Positions 1 through 6,618 of a DNA stretch of 6,848 nucleotides are shown piece by piece (position 1 is the stretch's first letter; every line of letters begins with the position of its first letter). The notes beneath the pieces are model-generated. The model did not search any database, had not been told where the DNA came from, and worked only from the letters and a program-made list of their open reading frames with translations. The translations under genes were made by a program, and so were the position numbers. This DNA is from an uncultured Erysipelotrichaceae bacterium (GTDB lineage Bacteria > Bacillota_I > Bacilli_A > RFN20 > CAG-826), in assembly GCA_902782395.1 (NCBI GenBank), contig CACZNF010000026.1, positions 1 to 6,848 of the forward strand. The letters run 5' to 3'.

Positions 1-149
1 TTCTTAACAGCAGCGGCTTTACCAGCATAAGCTTGACCGTTGTGGTCAACTAAGTTACCAGCTTTATCTGGGTGAGCAACAGAGATGATGTTATTTAAAT
101 CGTCGTGAGCACCATTACCAACTGCGAAGTAGTAGTCACCAGCTTCTAG
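1..149 (-). pseudogene. Fragment of GH3 enzyme, end of Fn3-like domain (minus strand, runs off left edge)
   Basis: The minus strand is open from about 167 down to 1. Read leftward from about 149 it encodes LLEAGDYYFAVGNGAHDDLN followed by an Ala/Gly/Asn-rich stretch. This is the closing strand of the Fn3-like domain of GH3 enzymes, whose usual pattern is LEAGDY, then a strand, then G-N-x-A-H-D. The intact GH3 in this window has the equivalent ELEAGDYELNF and DAH at residues 519-533. There is no start codon, and the GH3_C half that should precede this segment is absent; the plus-strand GH3 fragment begins here instead. What follows the fragment lies beyond the left edge, where I would expect a GH3_N domain on the minus strand. 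The homology is clear by eye. Whether this is a natural truncation or an assembly chimera cannot be told from the sequence. Confidence 0.72.
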
Positions 150-162
150 TAGTGATAAGAAT

Positions 163-1389
163 ATGACTCAATACTATTCCAAGCCAGCAGATGCTCAAAC
201 TTTCGAAGAAATTAGAGACAATCACATCAATTATGACAAACCATATGTTGATGAGGATGGTAACGAATACTTAATTACCTTCAATGATATGGCTAAAGTC
301 CCATTAGAAGGTGAAATTACTGAAGGTAAATTCGCTGGTAAGAAAGGTGAAGACATCTGGGATGCTTTCATCGCTCAAATGGACTTAGATGACCTCATTA
401 TTTCTGTCTCTGATAACCGTGGTATCTTAGACGTTAAGAAAGTCCAAAAGAAAGGTAACTCCGTTGCTGAAGGTCCAGAAGGCCTCCTCTCCCGTTATCA
501 ATATGGTGATAAGAGATGGGCAACAGGTTTCCCAACCGGTCCAACATACACAGGTACATGGGATCACGAAATGCAAGCCAAATTTGGTGCATTCTATGGT
601 GAAGACGCACTCTTCTGTGGTGTCGCTTCTGTTAACGCTTCTGGTGCTAACATCCACCGTACAGCTTACACATCACGTTCCTCTGAATATATGTCAGAAG
701 ACGGTATCTTAAATTACAACACCGCTGGTAACATCATTGGTGCCGCAAGAAAGAAAGGCTTAGTCATGAACATTAAGCACTGCTTCTTAAACAACCAAGA
801 AGCCGGTAGAAAAGGCGTTGAAACATACTGTAATGAACAAGCCATTAGAGAAATCTATTTAAGACCTTTCGAAGGCGCATTAACTAAAGGTCACGGTATG
901 GGTATCATGACATCCTATAACAGAATTGGTGCCAGATACGCTGCTTGCCATGCTCCATTAATGCAAAACGTTATGAGAGGCGAATGGAAGTATAGAGGTT
1001 TAATCATCGACGATGCTTACGCAGTTGGTGATGGTAACACAAATACATACTCCAATGGTCCAGCCATGCTCCACAGTGGTACAGACTTATTCTGTTTAGA
1101 CGGTGGTCGTGGTGCTCAACTCAAAACATACATCACTGGTCAACACGATGGCTATCTCTTAAGAGATTTACAACGTGCTAACAAATACGTCATGTACGCT
1201 ATTTCCAGATCCTGGATGGGTGGCGTTAACAGCGGTAATGTTGGTCAAGCTCCATGGTGGAAGATCACCATTGATGCCTTAACAATCAGTGCTGGTGTTG
1301 CAACCATCGCTCTCTTCGGTATGTATGTCTTTACTGAAATCGTTTCTAAAAAGAACAAACCAGCTCCAGTAGCTGATGCGGCAGAGTAA
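163..1389 (+). CDS. GH3 catalytic TIM-barrel domain with C-terminal membrane anchor, probably 5'-truncated
   Basis: This 408-residue frame corresponds to the last 425 or so residues of the 1040-residue GH3 at 3496-6618; over the 55-residue segment around the nucleophile about half the residues match. Visible GH3_N landmarks are NIHR (163-166), KH (205-206) with R216 ten residues after the His, GIMTSYNRIG (247-256) and the nucleophile candidate D284 in LIIDDA. A helix at about 368-391, preceded by PWW and followed by KKNK, would anchor the domain at the cell surface. The signature G-R...SEDP is altered to S-R...SEDG, and a Glu (E103) sits where the sugar-binding Asp of the DGP motif is expected. 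M163 is probably an internal Met: the frame is open back to 136, SSSDKN just upstream resembles RASDPN of the paralogue, and no Shine-Dalgarno precedes the ATG. GH3_C, which supplies the acid/base, is missing, so activity is doubtful. The frame ends 17 bases before the next gene and was probably cotranscribed with it. Confidence 0.8.
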   Translation: MTQYYSKPADAQTFEEIRDNHINYDKPYVDEDGNEYLITFNDMAKVPLEGEITEGKFAGKKGEDIWDAFIAQMDLDDLIISVSDNRGILDVKKVQKKGNSVAEGPEGLLSRYQYGDKRWATGFPTGPTYTGTWDHEMQAKFGAFYGEDALFCGVASVNASGANIHRTAYTSRSSEYMSEDGILNYNTAGNIIGAARKKGLVMNIKHCFLNNQEAGRKGVETYCNEQAIREIYLRPFEGALTKGHGMGIMTSYNRIGARYAACHAPLMQNVMRGEWKYRGLIIDDAYAVGDGNTNTYSNGPAMLHSGTDLFCLDGGRGAQLKTYITGQHDGYLLRDLQRANKYVMYAISRSWMGGVNSGNVGQAPWWKITIDALTISAGVATIALFGMYVFTEIVSKKNKPAPVADAAE

Positions 1390-1390
1390 T

Positions 1391-1397
1391 AAGGAGG
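1391..1397 (+). promoter_or_regulatory. Strong Shine-Dalgarno for the 1407 gene
   Basis: AAGGAGG lies nine bases before the ATG at 1407. This near-perfect site fixes the start of the membrane protein at 1407 rather than at the in-frame ATG five codons in. It contrasts with the absence of any such site before the ATG at 163. Confidence 0.9.
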
Positions 1398-1406
1398 TAA
1401 CTGAAA

Positions 1407-2813
1407 ATGGAAAAGATTATGAATTTTTTCAAGAATAAAGCAGTTGGCTATTTCATTGTTGCAGCTGATGCTTTAATTGCCATCATTTTAACAATTGTCT
1501 TCTTTGCTACATATAAAGGCGCAATGGCGTTCTCTGCTGTCGCTCCAGAAATCCTTGGCATCTTCTTACTTGCTGGTGCCATCGTTGAACTTGTAGTTCT
1601 TGTTTTACCACAATACAGATTCATTCATGTCGCCGCTATCGTCATGTTTAGCTTAGCGTTATTTAAAGAAACATTATTGATTCCAAACCTTATCGCCGAC
1701 TACGTTAATAACGTCTTCTATCAAGGTGGTAATCTTGGTATCAACGTCTTCTATCTCGTCACAATTATTCTCATTCTTGGTTCTGCTATCGCAGCTGCCT
1801 TCATTGGCTTCTACAAGAAAGAAGAAGACGCTAACGCTGAAATGCCAATCGCGAAGAACAATGTTCCACAAATCGTCAAAGTTGGCGTTGGTGGTGTCGT
1901 TGTCTTAGCCGCCGTCTTAACAAGCTCCCTCGTTGCTTGGAACTTAAATGAAAAAGCTAACAGGGTTGTTCCAGTTGAAGGTTTCAATCCAATCACTGAA
2001 GAAGTCAAAGCTAAAGCGGCCGAAGCTAACTACACATTCAAACCAGCAGAAGTCGTTCAAAAAGAACAAGAATCTTATGACTTTACAACTGAAGTTAAGA
2101 GTGTCACCACAAATACAACTAGAGATGGTCACAACATGGTCTACTACTTCGAAGGTTCTTACTCCGAAGGTTGGCAAGGTGACTACTCCGCGACATATGG
2201 CTACATCTGCTTATGGGATGATGGCTTGTATGGTGGCAAAATCGGTAGCTTAAACATCAGAGGTTACTGGTTCAACTCTTCACTTCAAGCTGCTGAAGGT
2301 GTCAAAGACTGCTTAAAGATGGTCTCTGATCCAAAGATTAACGATAAGGTTAACAACAAAGAAACTGAAAAGTACAATTCCTTAATCGCTCAACCTTCTA
2401 CAGGCTTCTATACCTATCAAATTTATGCTTATTTAAGAATGAGCTGGGGCGATGACCGTAGTATGATTCTTAACGGTTATGAATACTTCCCAGAAGTTGC
2501 TATCGCTATCGACACTCAAAATGCTGAATTAACAGCTTACAAGGGTGAAGAATATGATATGTCTTCTTGGGTGCCAACCCGTGTCTTAAGTAGCTTAGAT
2601 TATTCATCTATTTTCAAACCAGTCGATGTTACTTGGGCTGCTGAAGATGGTAAAGTCACTATCGAATATGTTGATGGTGAAAAGAATAGAGGCATCAGTA
2701 GCATTACTGCAGTCTTCGATTCAGTCGGTGAGAAAAACGTCACTATTAAGTGGAACGGTTTCGAAGCCAGCGTTAAAGTTAACGTTGTTGAATTAGAAGA
2801 AGAAGCTGAATAA
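1407..2813 (+). CDS. Five-helix membrane protein with extracellular C-terminal region ending in an Ig-like module, function unknown
   Basis: I do not recognise the family of this 468-residue protein. Hydrophobic helices are apparent at about 13-35, 45-68, 72-96, 111-136 and 158-178. A basic N-terminus (KNK) and a Lys/Glu-rich loop at 136-157 suggest N-in topology, which puts residues 180-468 outside. That outer part starts with a charged Ala/Glu/Lys-rich linker (180-222), then an aromatic, Gly-rich region (about 224-350) with many Tyr and Trp. The end (about 365-462) reads like a bacterial Ig-like (Big-type) domain: a strand beginning IAIDTQNAELTAYKGEEYDM, then DVTW, and a closing SVGEKNVTIKWNGFEASVKV. 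The tail is acidic (EEEAE). The gene follows the GH3 fragment by 17 bases and is followed by a terminator, so it is the last gene of that unit. A carbohydrate-binding, scaffolding or sensing role beside the tethered GH3 would fit, but this is inference. No transport or kinase motif is visible. Confidence 0.85.
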   Translation: MEKIMNFFKNKAVGYFIVAADALIAIILTIVFFATYKGAMAFSAVAPEILGIFLLAGAIVELVVLVLPQYRFIHVAAIVMFSLALFKETLLIPNLIADYVNNVFYQGGNLGINVFYLVTIILILGSAIAAAFIGFYKKEEDANAEMPIAKNNVPQIVKVGVGGVVVLAAVLTSSLVAWNLNEKANRVVPVEGFNPITEEVKAKAAEANYTFKPAEVVQKEQESYDFTTEVKSVTTNTTRDGHNMVYYFEGSYSEGWQGDYSATYGYICLWDDGLYGGKIGSLNIRGYWFNSSLQAAEGVKDCLKMVSDPKINDKVNNKETEKYNSLIAQPSTGFYTYQIYAYLRMSWGDDRSMILNGYEYFPEVAIAIDTQNAELTAYKGEEYDMSSWVPTRVLSSLDYSSIFKPVDVTWAAEDGKVTIEYVDGEKNRGISSITAVFDSVGEKNVTIKWNGFEASVKVNVVELEEEAE

Positions 2814-2829
2814 CTTAATCATTCTAAAT

Positions 2830-2861
2830 AGGATGCTGTCCAAAGGGATGGCATCCTTTTT
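2830..2861 (+). terminator. Rho-independent terminator of the left unit
   Basis: A 12-bp stem (2830-2841 with 2846-2857, two G-U pairs near the loop) closes on an AAAG loop and runs into TTTTTG. It lies 16 bases after the TAA at 2811-2813 and separates the left unit from the tmRNA gene. Confidence 0.9.
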
Positions 2862-2863
2862 GT

Positions 2864-2892
2864 TTGCAAATAATTATCTATTTATATACAAT
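2864..2892 (+). promoter_or_regulatory. Probable promoter of the tmRNA gene
   Basis: TTGCAA (2864-2869) and TACAAT (2887-2892) are separated by 17 bases, matching the primary-sigma consensus at 4/6 and 5/6 positions. The -10 element ends 11 bases before the mature RNA 5' end at 2904, which would leave a short leader for RNase P to remove. The element starts directly after the terminator, so ssrA has its own promoter. Confidence 0.6.
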
Positions 2893-2903
2893 AATGTGCA
2901 CAT

Positions 2904-3298
2904 GGGGTCGTATTGGTTTCGACCAGGAATGGTTAGGCTCTAACTGCAGTCGAGTGATGACGTTATCATCAAAACAAAAATAACTGACAACAGTTATATG
3001 AGAGCTCCTAGAGCTCAATCTCTCTGCTTAGCTTAATTTAGCTCCCGACATAGGGTTCCGACGCTACGCGCCGGGCAGAGCATCCCCTAAGGTTTTATCC
3101 TTTCACGCTTAGGTAGGGTGTCATACCAAAAGGATAGGTGTCTAGAGTCGATAAGTTACTAGCGCCGAAATTCGGTTTATCTCGCACGTCCTAGTGAGTC
3201 GATATACGAAAACGTGTTAAATCTTAATATCGTCTAAACTGTAGACGTTATTGAAGAGCCTTCTTGGGACAGGAGTTCAATTCTCCTCGGCTCCACCA
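2904..3298 (+). ncRNA. ssrA: Transfer-messenger RNA (tmRNA, 10Sa RNA), one-piece
   Basis: tmRNA rescues ribosomes stalled on broken mRNAs: alanyl-tmRNA with SmpB enters the A site and the ribosome switches to the internal tag frame, marking the product for proteolysis. The tRNA-like ends are plain. GGGGTCG (2904-2910) pairs with CGGCTCC (3288-3294) in a 7-bp acceptor stem ending in encoded ACCA (3295-3298). The T arm is AGGAG-TTCAATT-CTCCT (3271-3287), and the 5' side carries the tmRNA-typical GGTTTCGAC. Helix 2 includes GGCTCT (2936-2941) with AGAGCC (3255-3260). At 395 nt it is close to, or slightly above, the usual length. Between the tag stop and helix 2 lie GC-rich segments able to form the pseudoknots, including a CCGAA/TTCGG hairpin near 3164-3175. 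It stands alone between two terminators; smpB is not in the window. Confidence 0.95.
2986..3036 (+). other. tmRNA proteolysis-tag reading frame
   Basis: Within the tmRNA, the frame starting at GAC (2986-2988) reads DNSYMRAPRAQSLCLA and stops at TAA (3034-3036). Sixteen codons and a hydrophobic end in Leu-Ala fit a degradation tag, and the preceding TAACT context resembles the region before resume codons in other tmRNAs. The exact resume codon is inferred; the stop and the C-terminal LCLA are the firmer part. Ending in CLA rather than the common ALAA is unusual. Confidence 0.65.
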
Positions 3299-3310
3299 AT
3301 AAAAAAATAC

Positions 3311-3344
3311 GCGGGCAATCATTATGAAATCCCGCTTTTTATTT
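3311..3344 (+). terminator. Terminator of the tmRNA gene
   Basis: GCGGG (3311-3315) pairs with CCCGC (3331-3335). A further TCAT/ATGA pairing within the loop can extend the structure. It is followed by TTTTTATTTT and begins 12 bases after the tmRNA CCA end, so it should end ssrA transcription. Confidence 0.8.
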
Positions 3345-3380
3345 TAGTAAGCAAAGAGACAATTAAGTATAATTCGTCAA

Positions 3381-3402
3381 AAAGTAAATAAATACTTTAT
3401 TT
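3381..3402. promoter_or_regulatory. A/T-rich inverted repeats upstream of the large GH3 gene, possible operator
   Basis: Two overlapping inverted repeats are present: AAAGTA-N6-TACTTT (3381-3398) and AAATAAA-TAC-TTTATTT (3386-3402). They lie between a perfect TATAAT (3368-3373), for which I see no good -35, and the candidate promoter downstream. In such A/T-rich DNA these could be chance. Confidence 0.25.
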
Positions 3403-3429
3403 AAGAACTTTCACTTTGTATTATATAAA
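3401..3429 (+). promoter_or_regulatory. Candidate promoter for the GH3/membrane-protein unit
   Basis: TTAAGA (3401-3406) and TATAAA (3424-3429) are 17 bases apart, each with a partial match to consensus. A promoter is expected here because the tmRNA terminator isolates the downstream unit. The alternative is the TATAAT at 3368-3373. The leader to the ATG at 3496 would be roughly 60 bases. Confidence 0.4.
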
Positions 3430-3482
3430 TGACAATTGATAGGCCAACTTTTTGGACTACCAAAACATAGATAAAAGAAAAG

Positions 3483-3488
3483 AAAGGA
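3483..3488 (+). promoter_or_regulatory. Shine-Dalgarno for the large GH3 gene
   Basis: AAAGGA lies seven bases before the ATG at 3496 in a purine-rich run. This supports 3496 as the start and places the N-terminal hydrophobic helix in the protein. Confidence 0.75.
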
Positions 3489-3495
3489 AAATCGC

Positions 3496-6400
3496 ATGGG
3501 AATTTTTAATTCTTTGTCAGGTAAAGGCAAAGCTAAACTTATTGTTTCAATAGCTTCCTTACCTGCCATCGTCGCCGCAGGTGTTGCTTTGGGAATCGGC
3601 AACAGCTGGGCATTTGGTACTGGTTCAAGTACTATGACCACGTACCTTACCACTCCAGTCCCTCAGGATAAGAGCGCAATGACGCGTTCTACGCCTGGTA
3701 TGGGTGACGAACTCGCCGTCGAAGTTGAAGGAGAGGGCATTGTTATGCTAGAGAATAATGGCACTCTTCCACTCAGCAAAAACGATGTCGAACAAGTTAA
3801 CGTATTCGGTCATGGTTCAGTTGACTGGTACATTATGTCATCAGGTTCTGAAATGGTCGGAACAAAAGGTCACAAGTCTTATAACCTCAACAGTGCTCTT
3901 ATGAAAAGGGGCATTAAAGTTAATCAAGACATTCCTAATTACTACACTGAATGGCACAAAGCAGAAGGTGATGCTAATACCATCTTCACTGCTTTAGACA
4001 CATACTTTGTCATTCGTGAGCCATCCTTAGAGGTTGATACTAAATATCAACAACTCTATGAAGAGGCAAAATCTTATAGTGATACAGCATTCTTTGTTCT
4101 CTCTCGTCACGCTGGTGAAAACAGTGACTGCCCTCACTATCAAAACAAATTATCATCAAATAACTCCACTCACAAAAGTGGAAGTACCGTAAAAGATATG
4201 GATCGCGACTATCTTGAAATATCAACAGAAGAAGAATATGCACTTCGTAAGATAGCCGCTGACTTCAAAAACGTCATTGTTATTGAAAACAGTACTAATA
4301 ACATGACTCTCGATTTCGTTAGAAATATCAATAGTGATATTCCTGATGGTATTGACGCTGTCCTTAACGTTGGTGTTACTGGTGGCCAAGGCGCACTCGC
4401 TATTCCTGATGTTGTCTTTGGTGACGTTACACCTTCTGGTCATATGACTGACACAACTCCATATCGCCCAGAATATAACATTACATATTATCGTTCATGC
4501 GCGAAGCACACCCGCCACTACGTAGGTGGAAGATCTTCCGACTTCTTCAATAAAGCCGGTCAAGGTTCTGGTGGTTCCGCTTTCTATAAATATGCTTGTT
4601 ATACTGAATATACCGAAGGCATTTATATGGGCTATCGTTGGTTCGAAACCGCTGATGCCGAAGGCTTCTGGGATAGAGAACCATACAATGGTTATGATAA
4701 CGTTGTTCAATACCCATTTGGTTATGGCATGTCATACACTGACTTCTCTTGGAGATTAGCGAATGCTAGTAAACCAAACAGGGGTCAAATATCCGCTGAT
4801 GAAAAGCTCACTTTATCAGTTGAAGTTAAAAATACAGGCGAACGTAAAGGTAAAGATGTCGTTCAAATTTACCTCACCGCTCCATATAAAGACGGTGGTA
4901 TTGAAAAATCATACCGTAAATTAGTCGGTTACGAAAAAACTAAATTACTCGAACCAGGCGAAACATGCATTATTGATATCGAAGTCGAAACCAAAGACTT
5001 CAAATCATATGATGATTATGATGCAAATCACAATGGACATACTGGTTATGAATTAGAAGCTGGTGATTATGAGCTCAATTTCATGACAGATGCTCACCAC
5101 GTCAAAGAGAACATGTCTCCAATGGTCTATAAGGTTTCTCGTGATGTCATGATTGACAAAGACGAAGTCACCGGTGAAACTGTTGAAAACCGTTTTACTG
5201 GCGATACCGCTTATGAAGGTATGCCAATTGATGGTTCTTCTGTTGACCAAGGCATTGAATTTGTTCACCGTAACAATTTCCCAGAACTCTTAACTGATTG
5301 TGAAGAAAATAAACAATGGACCGATAAACTCATGCTTCGTGCTTCTGATCCAAATCCTGTTAGCAACTACAGTTATAGTAAAGCTATGTCTGAAGCTTGG
5401 GATAAAGCTACTGTAGACTATTGGGGTAATCCAATTCCAACAGAAGGACCAACATGGAATAGTGGTGGTTCCGCTAAGTTATTTGAAAACGGCGAAATTA
5501 CTGAATTAGGCTTAAAATGCGGCGAAAACTATGATGCTCCTGAATGGGATTCCGTTCTTGATCAACTTGACTTCGCTAATTCCAAAAAAATCGTTACAGA
5601 AAACTCTAACTACGCTGGACGTGGTATGAGCGAAATCGGTTTACGTGAATCCAATAACGCTAGTTCCTTCAAGTTTGAAGAAGGTGCCGCTATGATTGGT
5701 GGTGGCTTAGGACAAAACGATGAAATTAACTGTCCAGCCTATCCTGGCCCAACAATGGGTTGCCAAGCATGGAACAGAGCTTTGACATATAGACTTGGTA
5801 AATCAATGGGTAACGATATGAACGCTTCCGGTGCGGACGGTATCTTCTCACCAAACTGCAACTTACACCGTTCAACTTATGGTGGTAGAAACTGTGGTTA
5901 TCAATCTGAAGACCCAATCCTTTCTGGTCGTTACGTTTCCGAAATCATCAAAGGTATTAGCATTTATGGTCGTATGACTTTCGTTAAACACTTTGTTGCT
6001 AATGACCAAGACTTTAACCGTATGGCTAATATGGCTTGGATGACTGAACAAACATTCCGTGAACTCTATCTTCGTTCCTTCGAAGAAGCAGTCAAGAATG
6101 GTGGTACAGTTGGTATCATGACTTCATTCAACCGTATTGGTGGCATTTGGACAGGTGGTAACGAAGCCCTTATCCAAGGTATTCTTCGTAAAGAATGGGG
6201 ATTCCGTGGACAAATCATCACCGATATGACTGAAAACAAAACAAATATGGATATTGGTTTCTCATTCCGTCATGGTGGTAACCTTAACCTTGGTGGTGGT
6301 AATACTGTTGCTAACGCAATCGGTACTGCCAGCAATACTCCAGTTCGTGTTCAATATCGTTTACGTGAAGCCATGCACGAAATCGCTTATGCGTATTGCC

Positions 6401-6618
6401 ACGCTATGTGGAGAAATCACAACTATAACGCTGCTGCTGACCCATCAGAAATGATTGTTTCTGTTCCACCAAAAGAACCATACTTATGGTGGAAACCAGC
6501 TGTTATCTCTCTTGATGTAATGGTTTATGGTGGCCTTGTTGTTGGTGTTGCTGCCGCTGGCCTTTGCATCTTTAAATCTATAAAATTCACTGGAAAGAGG
6601 AAAAACGACAATGAGTAA
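3496..6618 (+). CDS. Membrane-tethered family 3 glycoside hydrolase with permuted domain order
   Basis: The protein has 1040 residues: a membrane helix at about 14-35, GH3_C-type alpha/beta domain (about 75-415, ending in PFGYGMSYTDF), Fn3-like domain (about 435-535, with VEVKNTGERKGKDVVQIYL and ELEAGDY), a linker, the GH3_N TIM barrel (about 680-970) and a second helix at about 1001-1027 followed by KSIKFTGKRK. This C-before-N order is the one reported for Ruminococcus albus and Butyrivibrio fibrisolvens beta-glucosidases. Both ends should be cytosolic with the enzyme outside. The nucleophile candidate is D910 (IITDM) and the acid/base candidate E208 (SRHAGE, matching the SRxSGEG context). 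R792, K831, H832, R842 and M875 also fit the sugar site. Differences are Glu (E729) for the DGP Asp, Phe (F878) for a conserved Tyr, and M911 after the nucleophile in place of Trp. Family activities include beta-glucosidase, beta-xylosidase and others; the substrate here is undetermined. The gene overlaps the next by 8 bases. Confidence 0.93.
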   Translation: MGIFNSLSGKGKAKLIVSIASLPAIVAAGVALGIGNSWAFGTGSSTMTTYLTTPVPQDKSAMTRSTPGMGDELAVEVEGEGIVMLENNGTLPLSKNDVEQVNVFGHGSVDWYIMSSGSEMVGTKGHKSYNLNSALMKRGIKVNQDIPNYYTEWHKAEGDANTIFTALDTYFVIREPSLEVDTKYQQLYEEAKSYSDTAFFVLSRHAGENSDCPHYQNKLSSNNSTHKSGSTVKDMDRDYLEISTEEEYALRKIAADFKNVIVIENSTNNMTLDFVRNINSDIPDGIDAVLNVGVTGGQGALAIPDVVFGDVTPSGHMTDTTPYRPEYNITYYRSCAKHTRHYVGGRSSDFFNKAGQGSGGSAFYKYACYTEYTEGIYMGYRWFETADAEGFWDREPYNGYDNVVQYPFGYGMSYTDFSWRLANASKPNRGQISADEKLTLSVEVKNTGERKGKDVVQIYLTAPYKDGGIEKSYRKLVGYEKTKLLEPGETCIIDIEVETKDFKSYDDYDANHNGHTGYELEAGDYELNFMTDAHHVKENMSPMVYKVSRDVMIDKDEVTGETVENRFTGDTAYEGMPIDGSSVDQGIEFVHRNNFPELLTDCEENKQWTDKLMLRASDPNPVSNYSYSKAMSEAWDKATVDYWGNPIPTEGPTWNSGGSAKLFENGEITELGLKCGENYDAPEWDSVLDQLDFANSKKIVTENSNYAGRGMSEIGLRESNNASSFKFEEGAAMIGGGLGQNDEINCPAYPGPTMGCQAWNRALTYRLGKSMGNDMNASGADGIFSPNCNLHRSTYGGRNCGYQSEDPILSGRYVSEIIKGISIYGRMTFVKHFVANDQDFNRMANMAWMTEQTFRELYLRSFEEAVKNGGTVGIMTSFNRIGGIWTGGNEALIQGILRKEWGFRGQIITDMTENKTNMDIGFSFRHGGNLNLGGGNTVANAIGTASNTPVRVQYRLREAMHEIAYAYCHAMWRNHNYNAAADPSEMIVSVPPKEPYLWWKPAVISLDVMVYGGLVVGVAAAGLCIFKSIKFTGKRKNDNE
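6596..6600 (+). promoter_or_regulatory. Shine-Dalgarno for the 6611 gene, inside the GH3 coding end
   Basis: AGAGG lies ten bases before the ATG at 6611, within the last codons of the GH3 gene. It supports the start at 6611 and coupled translation. Confidence 0.6.

Noticed and set aside
427..657. Minus-strand and alternate-frame open frames inside the left GH3 coding region.
   Set aside because: They are shadows of a plus-strand frame with clear GH3 motifs; their translations have no domain-like pattern.
163..1389. The short GH3 as a NagZ-type N-acetylglucosaminidase, since NagZ enzymes need only the barrel domain.
   Set aside because: NagZ uses a His/Asp pair on a barrel loop as acid/base; I do not see that motif, and this barrel aligns much better with the permuted two-domain GH3 in the same window.
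2904..3298. The tmRNA gene as an integration site for a genomic island carrying one of the GH3 units.
   Set aside because: tmRNA 3' ends are common attachment sites, but I see no second copy of the 3' end in the window and no integrase gene; ssrA also has its own promoter and terminator.
3411..3653. An 80-codon minus-strand open frame across the start of the large GH3 gene.
   Set aside because: It lies opposite a well-supported start and membrane helix, shows no recognisable protein features and has no ribosome site.
6284..6302. GGTGGT-type short repeats near the end of the large GH3 gene.
   Set aside because: They are Gly codons in a Gly/Asn-rich loop, not a DNA repeat array.
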